From positions 1 through 38,991 of IMG/VR virus record IMGVR_UViG_3300011013_000035: a DNA stretch of 38,991 bases, one strand, 5' to 3'. A model generated the notes under the pieces. It made no database searches, was not told where the DNA came from, and saw nothing but the letters and a program-made list of their open reading frames with translations. The stretch's first letter is position 1. The number at the start of each line of letters is the position of its first letter. This document shows positions 32,513-38,991 of the stretch, piece by piece. The position numbers were made by a program, and so were the translations under genes. Origin of the DNA: a virus.

Positions 32513-32943
32513 TGGCAAATGAAGTTTTATTAAAATCCAGAGCACGAATAACAGCACAGGGAAACGGCACGGCTTTAACAGCAGACGTTGACCCTAATGG
32601 AAGTTATACAGGAGATACGCCGGTTATCCTTAACAACAAATATACTGGTACAGAGAACTGCAAAGGCGCTGAGGCGTTACAGCTTGAACTTGATGTAACA
32701 ACTCATTTAGGCGGAGATACCTCGGCTGAAATTTGGTACACAATTTCAGAAGATGGTACGAATTATACAAAATGGAGATATTCACATTCTATTGGTGAAA
32801 CCATTTTGGATGCAACTACCCCCAGAGTTGATGCCGGTATATTTTCTTTATCAGCTCAATACACAAAACTTGCCGTGGTGGCTCGTGATGTTGCTTTTAA
32901 TGCGAATCTGTATGCAACGCCTAAATTGATGGAAATTCAATAA
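32512..32943 (+). CDS. putative minor virion protein, 143 aa
   Basis: GAGGAGG precedes the ATG. The sequence is beta-rich, with alternating polar and hydrophobic residues (ALQLELDVTTHLGGDTSAEIWYTISEDGTNYTKW), like the beta-sandwich proteins found in phage neck or fibre regions that repeat xxSxDGxxWT. There is no enzyme motif. It directly precedes, and is coupled to, the long fibre gene, so it may anchor or decorate the fibre. Function inferred. Confidence 0.55.
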   Translation: MANEVLLKSRARITAQGNGTALTADVDPNGSYTGDTPVILNNKYTGTENCKGAEALQLELDVTTHLGGDTSAEIWYTISEDGTNYTKWRYSHSIGETILDATTPRVDAGIFSLSAQYTKLAVVARDVAFNANLYATPKLMEIQ

Positions 32944-35258
32944 TGGTTTTCTTAAGGCAAAAATATAAGATTAAGCCGCAAGCCTGGGGGCCTGTCTCTG
33001 AAGTTCAAGCTTCTTTGTTTAAGAATGCTGAGAGGGTTGGAATTGACCCTGAGAGTATTGCGCTTGCCATGCCGATGTGGAATCCTGGTCAACAATTAAA
33101 TTATATTCTCCCTTCTGTCGTTATTTCAGGGCTTGTTTCATTTAAAAATAATAGGTTAAGATTTGATGGATCGAAATATTTATCTCATGAATCTGTATGG
33201 CCTGATGGAACTATTGGAGGTAAAATTGCATGGACGACTATAACAGGGGTTGAACCATCTAATAATAGCTCTAATAAATATTTTCTTGATTGTTTAAATA
33301 ATAATAATTCTGCTCATATATGTGGTTATCAAGATGGATATTATAATATTTTTGGTTCCCTTTATCCTAAAGACAATGACCCAGCGTATTCACAACTTCC
33401 AATAGAAAATAAAAAACCAGATATTGTTTCATGGAAAAAAGATAAATTCAAACAAATGGATGGTTTTGTAAATAGCAAAAAATATAAATCTTTTGTACAA
33501 AATGAAGGAACTTTTGATTTTGATTTAAGTTTAAAAATTGGTTCAAGTTATAGAGCTTCTGATTTTTTTATTGGAGATTTATTTTTTCTTTATGTTTTTT
33601 CAAAGGATCTTAAAGATTCTCAAATTGCTGCCCTTTCTGACAACCCATATCAATTATTCCATCGTGTCGCCCCAGTCGTTTATTTTATCCCGACAACAAC
33701 CACTCCTGGAGCAATCAGCCTTCTTGCGAATTTAACCAATGCCACAGCCACCAGCGACGTTACGCAAACCATAGACCGCAGCATTAACGCAGCCCTGGCA
33801 AACAGCACGAATACGCTTGATGTTTCTCAAACCATTCTCCGAGAACTTATTTTAAATTTCATAAATGAGACGACCACAAAAAATATTTCGGTTTTTCTCT
33901 CAAGAATTAAGAAAGCACAATTTATATCAGCATTTAATGGATCTGACCAAGCGCAATTTACTCCTGATTTTGCTACAGGTAGTGCAATAATTTCTCTTCT
34001 TGCAAATCTAACAAATGTAACAAGTGCATCAAATATCAATCGAATCATTGGAAGAGAGTTATTCTCTAATTTAGTAAATACATCAAGCACAACGGGTCTT
34101 AATAAAATAGTAATAAAATCATTGCTTGCTATTCTTTCTAATTCTTCTGTTCTTCCAGGTATTCATCAAATAGTTATAAGAGATTTAATAGGTGATCTTT
34201 CCAATGATTTTGTTACTTCAAACATTAATGTTATAAAAATTATTTCAATTATAGCATCAATTATAAATCAATCAAGTATCACTAATATTAATAAAATGGT
34301 ACTTCGAGATTTACTTACAAATCTTTCTAATACTTCAAGTATAACAGATATAACGGTTGCTTTATCAGGTGTAATTTCTCTTCTTGCAGATTTAACAAAT
34401 TTATCAAGTACATCAGATATTAATAAAATTATTGGAAGAGATTTAATCATTAATTTAATCAATTTAACAAATACGTATGATATTCATAAAATTATTATAA
34501 AGGATTTACTTACAAATCTTTCTAATACATCAAATGTTTCTGATATAGGAAAGATTATTATAAAGGATTTACTTACAAATCTTTCTAATACATCAAATAT
34601 AACAGAGGTAAACAAAAATATTATAAAAGATTTAACAGGAGATTTATCGAACGGAACAGTTACTACAAATATCAGTATTTTATTATCTGGTGTAATATTT
34701 TTAATATCAAATCTTTCTAATCAAACGAGTACAACAAATATTGATAAAATTATTAAAAGAGATTTAATTGGAACTTTTTCAAACGCTACAGTTACATCAG
34801 ATATTAATATTTTAATTTCCGGAATAATTTCTTTAATCTCAAATCTTTCTAATCAAACAAATACATCAGATATTGATAAAACAATAACAAGGAATATTAT
34901 ATCTGATTTATCTAATATTACTGATACCACAGATATTAATATTGTTCTTGCAAATATAATAAGTCTTATAAGTTCTTTAACGAACGTAACAAATACAACA
35001 GATTTAAATGTATTAAAAACGATTCAATTATCTGCTGATTTTCAAAATAGTACAACCGCAACAGATATTCAAAAAACTATATTAAGAATTTTAACGGCAA
35101 GTTTAGAAAACGGGAGTTTAACTTCTGATATTAGAATCCTTTTAGGAGTCTTAACAATATTGGCTTCTGATATTTTGGGTATAAAAATAGACCAAGATAT
35201 CTATTCAGCAAAAATAGACCAAGATATCTATTCAGCAATTATTAACCAATTAATTTAA
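32943..35258 (+). CDS. repetitive tail fibre with LamG/lectin-like N-terminal domain, 771 aa
   Basis: N-terminal about 50 residues form an anchor. Residues about 55-245 look like a concanavalin/LamG fold, ending with LYVFSKDLKDSQIAALSDNPYQLF, the usual end of such phage domains. From about 255 to 750 the protein is built from divergent repeats with alternating cores such as LLTNLSNTSNVSDI and IIKDL or ISLLANLTN, which may form a thin repetitive stalk. The last residues carry two tandem KIDQDIYSA units. The gene is far richer in A/T than the head genes, with DNA-level duplications. It probably binds host polysaccharide. Confidence 0.7.
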   Translation: MVFLRQKYKIKPQAWGPVSEVQASLFKNAERVGIDPESIALAMPMWNPGQQLNYILPSVVISGLVSFKNNRLRFDGSKYLSHESVWPDGTIGGKIAWTTITGVEPSNNSSNKYFLDCLNNNNSAHICGYQDGYYNIFGSLYPKDNDPAYSQLPIENKKPDIVSWKKDKFKQMDGFVNSKKYKSFVQNEGTFDFDLSLKIGSSYRASDFFIGDLFFLYVFSKDLKDSQIAALSDNPYQLFHRVAPVVYFIPTTTTPGAISLLANLTNATATSDVTQTIDRSINAALANSTNTLDVSQTILRELILNFINETTTKNISVFLSRIKKAQFISAFNGSDQAQFTPDFATGSAIISLLANLTNVTSASNINRIIGRELFSNLVNTSSTTGLNKIVIKSLLAILSNSSVLPGIHQIVIRDLIGDLSNDFVTSNINVIKIISIIASIINQSSITNINKMVLRDLLTNLSNTSSITDITVALSGVISLLADLTNLSSTSDINKIIGRDLIINLINLTNTYDIHKIIIKDLLTNLSNTSNVSDIGKIIIKDLLTNLSNTSNITEVNKNIIKDLTGDLSNGTVTTNISILLSGVIFLISNLSNQTSTTNIDKIIKRDLIGTFSNATVTSDINILISGIISLISNLSNQTNTSDIDKTITRNIISDLSNITDTTDINIVLANIISLISSLTNVTNTTDLNVLKTIQLSADFQNSTTATDIQKTILRILTASLENGSLTSDIRILLGVLTILASDILGIKIDQDIYSAKIDQDIYSAIINQLI
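34491..34598 (+). repeat. exact 45-nt direct repeat with 63-nt period in the fibre gene
   Basis: The same 45 nt occur at 34491-34535 and 34554-34598, encoding IIIKDLLTNLSNTSN in frame (21-residue period). Perfect identity, including third codon positions, suggests a recent duplication or gene conversion among neighbouring units. Confidence 0.85.
35184..35237 (+). repeat. two tandem exact 27-nt repeats at the fibre C-terminus
   Basis: Two adjacent identical 27-nt units, at 35184-35210 and 35211-35237, encode KIDQDIYSA twice just before the end of the fibre. In-frame and exact, so either recent or selected; slippage could vary the copy number. Confidence 0.85.
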
Positions 35259-35270
35259 AGGAAAAAAATC

Positions 35271-36101
35271 ATGGGAGAATTATCAAATTTTGCAAGAACA
35301 AAACTTGTAGATCATGTTTTTAAAACGGCTTATACACCGGTAACACCTTTATATCTTGTACTTTGTACTACATTACCTGCAAAAAATGATACAGGTTCAA
35401 CTATTGTTGAAACAGATTATGCAGGATATGTAAGAAAGTCATTCACAGGATCTTCTTTCTTTGGAGCCGCTGGTGCAACAACATTAAGGGAAATTATTCA
35501 GTCGGCAGAAATAGAACTTGCACAGGCAACTGGGCCAAGTACCTCTGATATAAATTCTTGGGCGATTGTAGATGATTCAACAGCCGGGAATATGCTTGCT
35601 TTTGGTGAATTTACAGGGGGAGCATGGAATGTAGTTTCAGGGAATACGCCTAAGATTCCTGCGGGTGAAATGGGAATAACCATCGGTGGCTCGGCTGGAG
35701 CAGGTTTTTCAAACTACACAGCTCATAAAATGCTGGATCTGATGTTTAGGAATGTGGCCTGGACCAGCCCGAAAGATTCTCTTTATGCAGGATTAGTGAC
35801 AGCCGTTGTGAATGATAGTGACACTACTATATCTGAATTATCGGGTAATAATTACGGCAGAGTTCAGATACTTTCTGCAAGTATAAACGCTGCTTCTGCT
35901 GGTGCAACAACAAGTAATGCATCGATAACCTTTCCAACTCCGTCAGGGGCATGGGCAACGTTTACATCTTTGGTGGTTATGGATGATAGTTCATCAGGGA
36001 ATATAATCGGTACAGATAACACAAATATTGTAGATCAATCGGCTGCCTCTGGAGATACTGTAGAACTTACAGCAGGACATTTTAGTGTTAATTTGAGCTA
36101 A
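35271..36101 (+). CDS. tail fibre/receptor-binding-type protein with two similar domains, 276 aa
   Basis: AAAGGAAA precedes the start. The protein opens SNFARTKLVDHVFKTAYTP-like and then shows, twice, the order YLxLCT/YAGLVT, then YVRKSF/YGRVQIL, an Ala/Thr/Ser-rich strand (EIELAQAT / SITFPTPSGAW), then a WAIVDDSTAGNMLAFG / LVVMDDSSSGNIIG strand, then a closing strand with PAGEM or VELTAGHFSV. The first unit covers about residues 15-145 and the second about 150-275. This repeat unit is common in short phage tail fibres. No enzymatic residues visible. Confidence 0.7.
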   Translation: MGELSNFARTKLVDHVFKTAYTPVTPLYLVLCTTLPAKNDTGSTIVETDYAGYVRKSFTGSSFFGAAGATTLREIIQSAEIELAQATGPSTSDINSWAIVDDSTAGNMLAFGEFTGGAWNVVSGNTPKIPAGEMGITIGGSAGAGFSNYTAHKMLDLMFRNVAWTSPKDSLYAGLVTAVVNDSDTTISELSGNNYGRVQILSASINAASAGATTSNASITFPTPSGAWATFTSLVVMDDSSSGNIIGTDNTNIVDQSAASGDTVELTAGHFSVNLS

Positions 36102-36111
36102 AGAGGTTAAA

Positions 36112-37491
36112 ATGATAGGAGTTAATTTACAATTATTTGATAATACAACACCACGAGCTAACTTATCTAATATTCAAGCAATGTGGTGGGATGTTACTGA
36201 ACCAAAGGATGGAACTTCCCCAATTGGTAAATCTTCTTCTGTAACGACGGATGCAAATGGATATATTAATCTTGATTTGTCTAAAGTTACGGGGTTGAGT
36301 ACCGGTGATTATGGTTTTTTGATGCTTTATAAACTTGATGGGACTGATTATAAAGATAGCTCTGTTTTCGCAGGTAAAGTACAAACATCTGATATTACCT
36401 CCGGTGTTGACATGTATTATTATAATTCAGGATGGACAAGACCAACTGATTGGCCGGAGATTGATAGCCCCGTTAACGGGGTTGAGAAAGTTCAGGGTCT
36501 TTTTGCTGTTTATGATGTTGAGACTGGGGGTAATGGAGTTGCTTTAATTTGTAATGACAATTACACTGTGGATTGGGGAGATGGGACAGTTTTAAACTAC
36601 AATCCGGGGGTGACTGCTGAGCATATTTATGACTATTCTAATTCAAACCTCAGTCCTGCAACAAGTGAGGGTTTCAAGTGTGCAGTTGTGACTATTACTC
36701 CTCAATCGGGACACCATTTGACGAGTGTTGATTTTAATGTTACACATAGTAATTATACTCCTACCAAGGTTGTTCCTTGGTTAGAGTTTGCTTTTAACGG
36801 AAGCTATATTACTAATATAACTATATCGCATGGTACTACTACAAACATCTTTCCGTATATGCTATATCAGGTTAGTCTTGGTGAAAATGCTATTACTGAT
36901 ATGACTCAGCTGTTTTATGAATGTAGTCTCCTGCAATCAATTCCGTTATTTAATATGTCTTCTGCTACGAGTCTAAATAGTTTATTCTATAGTTGCTCCA
37001 GCCTAAGAAGTGTTCCACCGATGGATACTTCTTCAGTAACAGATATGGCTGGAATGTTTGCTAAATGTACTTCATTAATGTCAATTCCTCCTATGGATAC
37101 TTCTTTAGTAACTACTATGAATAGTATATTTGAGTGGGACTATATGTTACGTACTATTCCTTTTATGGACACTTCGTCAGTAACAGATATGAGATATATG
37201 TTTTACAGTTGCAAGAGCCTGCAATCTATTCCTATTCTTGATGCAAGTAGTGTTATTGAAACAGATTATATGTTTAGTCAATGCCCTTCTTTACAAAAAG
37301 GGGCTTTAAGTGGATTGAAGGTTACAACAAGTTACTATGCCTGTAAGTTAGGGCCAGACGCTTTAAATGAGATATATTCTAATCTTGCAGCTTCTGGTTA
37401 TTCTCCTGTGTTAAATGTCAAAGGAAATTGGGGAGTTGGTTCGGATAACCAAAGCTTAGTTCCAGCAGGCTGGACAGTCAATGATTCATAG
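36112..37491 (+). CDS. BspA-like leucine-rich repeat fibre protein, 459 aa
   Basis: GAGG precedes the ATG. An N-terminal Ig-like or carbohydrate-binding beta domain (about residues 1-100, LTTDANGYINLDLSKV-like strands) is followed by a second beta domain with VDWGDGTVLNY, recalling PKD-like folds, then six units of about 24 residues (about 261-400) with consensus TDMxxMFxxCxSLxSIP and xMDTSSV, typical of BspA-like repeats. The C-terminus has LNEIYSNLAASG, ending GWTVND as in other such surface proteins. BspA repeats in cellular proteins mediate adhesion, so a host-binding role is likely. No signal peptide. Confidence 0.75.
   Translation: MIGVNLQLFDNTTPRANLSNIQAMWWDVTEPKDGTSPIGKSSSVTTDANGYINLDLSKVTGLSTGDYGFLMLYKLDGTDYKDSSVFAGKVQTSDITSGVDMYYYNSGWTRPTDWPEIDSPVNGVEKVQGLFAVYDVETGGNGVALICNDNYTVDWGDGTVLNYNPGVTAEHIYDYSNSNLSPATSEGFKCAVVTITPQSGHHLTSVDFNVTHSNYTPTKVVPWLEFAFNGSYITNITISHGTTTNIFPYMLYQVSLGENAITDMTQLFYECSLLQSIPLFNMSSATSLNSLFYSCSSLRSVPPMDTSSVTDMAGMFAKCTSLMSIPPMDTSLVTTMNSIFEWDYMLRTIPFMDTSSVTDMRYMFYSCKSLQSIPILDASSVIETDYMFSQCPSLQKGALSGLKVTTSYYACKLGPDALNEIYSNLAASGYSPVLNVKGNWGVGSDNQSLVPAGWTVNDS
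36892..37302 (+). repeat. six BspA-like 24-aa coding repeats (about 72 nt)
   Basis: Each unit has the form MxxxFxxCxSLxSIPxMDTSSVTD. Units 2 to 5 share MDTSSV or close variants; the last unit is divergent. DNA copies differ at many third positions, so the array is not a very recent expansion. Confidence 0.75.
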
Positions 37492-37509
37492 ACTTAATAA
37501 GGGGGTTTT

Positions 37510-37848
37510 ATGGCGGAAACACAAATTGCAATTGGTCAACAGGGTAGAGACAATTCTTTTTTCTTAACTATTTACAAAAATGGCGTAGCTTTAACCCCTA
37601 CAGATATGAGTTCTATCACAAAATTTGAAATAAAATTCAACGGGGAATACTACGATTCTGACACATACCCTGCCGGGATTGTGCCGGATAACAGCACTGG
37701 GACTATTACTATATACCCCCGTGTATTAGGGCTAAAAGTTTCAACCGATCATAAAACAGAACTGATTATATACGATGCGAACCACACGGCAGGTTTTGTA
37801 TGGACGCAGTTCCGTATGAAAATTAAAGGGGATGCAATTCCATTATAG
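37510..37848 (+). CDS. putative small virion protein, 112 aa
   Basis: AAGGGGG precedes the start. The protein is beta-rich (FFLTIYKNGVALTP, TITIYPRVLGLKV, TELIIYDANHTAGFVW) and reads like the small beta-sandwich proteins that end phage tail fibre clusters. No enzyme motif, no signal peptide. The G/C content is closer to that of the head genes than to the fibres. Function not known. Confidence 0.6.
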   Translation: MAETQIAIGQQGRDNSFFLTIYKNGVALTPTDMSSITKFEIKFNGEYYDSDTYPAGIVPDNSTGTITIYPRVLGLKVSTDHKTELIIYDANHTAGFVWTQFRMKIKGDAIPL

Positions 37849-37857
37849 GATAGAACT

Positions 37858-37914
37858 ATGGGAAAACCACAGATAAAACCCGTACAAATGGAAACACCCC
37901 ATCAGATGGAGTAA
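37858..37914 (+). CDS. possible 18-aa peptide
   Basis: A short ORF begins at ATG 37858 with a TAGGA stretch ten or so bases upstream and ends in TAA. The product, MGKPQIKPVQMETPHQME, has no recognisable features. It fills the gap between two genes with spacing similar to that of its neighbours, but could easily be chance. Confidence 0.2.
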   Translation: MGKPQIKPVQMETPHQME

Positions 37915-37928
37915 TAGGCAGGATTGAT

Positions 37929-38459
37929 ATGAAAAAAATAAACCCTGAAAATTTTACAAAAAAAATTCATTTCCCAATAACCAGAGCAATTTACAAAAAA
38001 CCGCCAAAAAGAACATGGTTTCAAAAATTATTTAAGTTTTTTGTTTACAGAAGGTCCTTTGAGATGATGGAAGATTATGTTCTCTGGGTGCCTTGTCTCA
38101 ATTCTTTTATTTTTATTCCAAAAAGATTTGTTTCTGACTTAGCAAGTGTCCCTAAAGTTTTAAATGGAATTTACAATACAAATGGGATGCTATTGCTGGG
38201 AGCATGGCCTCATGATTTTGGGTACAAGTACGAAAGTTTGTTTCTTGTCGATGAAAAGACAGGGGAGTTGACTGTTAAGTCTTTTTCCAAAAAAGAACTA
38301 GATAATATTTTCAAAAGCCTTTGCGCCTGGGAAAGTGGTTTTAAAGGGGCAGCGGCCGTTGCTAAAGAAGGATTATCTCTTTTCGGTTTTACTGGATGGA
38401 ACGAAAACAGAAAAGCAAACCATGTTTTAACAGAAGATTTCAAGGAGGTTTTTGGATGA
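37929..38459 (+). CDS. DUF1353 family protein, 176 aa
   Basis: The core IPKRFVSDLASVPKVL, a few residues later PHDFGYKYE, and KKELDNIFKSLCAWESGF match the DUF1353 family of phage proteins, whose consensus is VPxGFxTDLASVPR, HDYLY and a helix with an acidic residue. His/Asp conservation suggests a metal-binding or enzymatic role, but none has been shown. The N-terminal 50 residues are basic. It overlaps the next gene by an ATGA junction and lies at the start of a lysis-type cluster, where DUF1353 genes are often found. Confidence 0.8.
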   Translation: MKKINPENFTKKIHFPITRAIYKKPPKRTWFQKLFKFFVYRRSFEMMEDYVLWVPCLNSFIFIPKRFVSDLASVPKVLNGIYNTNGMLLLGAWPHDFGYKYESLFLVDEKTGELTVKSFSKKELDNIFKSLCAWESGFKGAAAVAKEGLSLFGFTGWNENRKANHVLTEDFKEVFG

Positions 38460-38788
38460 AACGAAAAACTAACTATTTAGTTGTGATCCTGTTCTTGTTG
38501 GCTGGATGCGCAGCCGCCGGAACCTGGCAGAACATGACTCCGAAAGGCCGGGCTGCCATAGCGTTATCTGTTTACAATAACGCTTATGATTCGTATTTAA
38601 CAGAAGTAAAAACTCCGGATCTTTCAAAACAAAGTAAAGACCTGTTGAGAAAAAAGAAAAAAGCGTTAACCGCTTTGCATGCAACACTTAAAGCATACAC
38701 AGGTTATGTTCAATCAGGGCAAGTGCCGCCTGCTGAAATTGATGCAACGTTGCAAGCGCTGTTAAGGCCATTCTGGAGGATAAAATAA
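38456..38788 (+). CDS. small lipoprotein, 110 aa (spanin-like position)
   Basis: I start at ATG 38456, which overlaps the prior stop and has AAGGAGG upstream; the longer frame from 38396 lies inside DUF1353. The N-terminus is a lipoprotein signal: basic MKRK, a hydrophobic core YLVVILFLLAGC with lipobox LAGC, cleavage before Cys. The mature part is helical and Lys-rich. Small lipoproteins in phage lysis clusters can be outer-membrane spanins, but no partner inner-membrane spanin is seen in the window. A diderm host is favoured. Confidence 0.7.
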   Translation: MKRKTNYLVVILFLLAGCAAAGTWQNMTPKGRAAIALSVYNNAYDSYLTEVKTPDLSKQSKDLLRKKKKALTALHATLKAYTGYVQSGQVPPAEIDATLQALLRPFWRIK

Positions 38789-38964
38789 TGCCCATTCCTA
38801 TTGTTTACTTAGATATCGCAAGTTCTTTATTAAAACTCGGGTTTCAGTTCATGGAAAAATCCGGAGCGACAAAAGAACAGCAAGAAGAATTTTTTAATCA
38901 GGAATTAGCCAAGTTTAAAAAAAGAAACCCTAATGATCTTCCAGATGTGGAGGGGAAATTATGA
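38788..38964 (+). CDS. hypothetical protein, 58 aa
   Basis: ATG at 38788 overlaps the previous stop (TAATG) and has TGGAGGA nearby. The N-terminal half is hydrophobic and helical (IPIVYLDIASSLLKLGFQF), and the second half is charged with EEFFNQELAKFKKRNP. It might be a peripheral or single-pass membrane protein. No family recognised. The next gene starts inside its stop (ATGA). Confidence 0.6.
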   Translation: MPIPIVYLDIASSLLKLGFQFMEKSGATKEQQEEFFNQELAKFKKRNPNDLPDVEGKL

Positions 38965-38991
38965 ATAAACTTGAAGCAATTCTCCCTGAAG
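38961..38991 (+). CDS. start of an unknown gene cut by the window edge
   Basis: A strong GGAGGGG site precedes ATG 38961, which overlaps the previous TGA. Only MNKLEAILPE is visible before the window ends. An endolysin would fit the position, but there is nothing in the sequence to show it. Confidence 0.6.
   Translation, partial: MNKLEAILPE

Noticed and set aside
34491-34598. Possible CRISPR-like array in the repetitive fibre gene
   Set aside because: Repeats are in frame, code for a protein repeat, have no unrelated spacers of uniform length, and lie within one long ORF.

Overview
The window is almost certainly part of a tailed phage or prophage with a short-tailed (podovirus-like) virion. 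It holds a complete late module in near-canonical order: terminase small and large subunits, a large portal, scaffold, major capsid protein, neck and tail genes, internal (ejection) virion proteins, tail fibres and the start of a lysis cassette. There is no tape-measure gene, tail sheath or integrase, and I saw no tRNA. Shine-Dalgarno sites (AGGAG type) and sigma70-like promoters are frequent, which points to an ordinary bacterial host. The sequence does not identify the genus. Genes are tightly packed with many ATGA or TAATG stop-start overlaps.

Layout. 1-667: end of a small plus-strand gene set (a C-terminal piece of a dATP/dGTP diphosphohydrolase-like protein, a Cys-rich 48-aa protein and a 65-aa protein). 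661-1728: three small genes on the minus strand with their own promoter and intrinsic terminator, a self-contained cassette of unknown function. 1659-1993: an AT-rich region with divergent promoters. 1994-12138: zinc-ribbon protein, terS, terL, portal, two small proteins, scaffold, capsid with a strong terminator after it, a small protein, neck/adaptor proteins and a tail (nozzle-type) protein. 12131-15870: a large tail-tip/fibre protein with J-like features, two small proteins and a GNAT acetyltransferase. 15867-18559: three putative internal/ejection proteins, one with glycine zippers.

18564-31787 is one 4407-codon gene, about a third of the window. It encodes a giant polyvalent protein of the sort placed among ejected virion proteins. 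Reading along it I recognise: an N6-adenine methyltransferase; a DdrB-like ParB domain; a RadC-type JAB domain; a second JAB-like domain that has lost its metal ligands; an ADP-ribosyltransferase-like domain interrupted by a coiled coil; an HEVIH zincin; a conserved phage domain of unknown function; a second zincin-like domain whose HExxH has become YNIGK; and a long C-terminal helical region like the large polyvalent-protein-associated domain LPD38. The combination of active and apparently dead paired domains is the most interesting content here.

31870-37848 holds small proteins and three host-recognition-type genes (a lectin-like repetitive fibre, a two-domain fibre and a BspA-like leucine-rich fibre). 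They are markedly richer in A and T than the morphogenesis genes, suggesting a swapped-in module. 37929-38991 has a DUF1353 protein, a small lipoprotein, a 58-aa protein and the start of one more gene, probably the beginning of lysis functions.

The capsid genes build and fill the head. The neck and nozzle genes close it, the fibres bind the cell, and the internal proteins together with the giant protein are likely carried in the virion and delivered with the DNA, where the enzymatic domains could act on the host or protect the incoming genome. That last role is inference from gene position and from what is known of polyvalent proteins.
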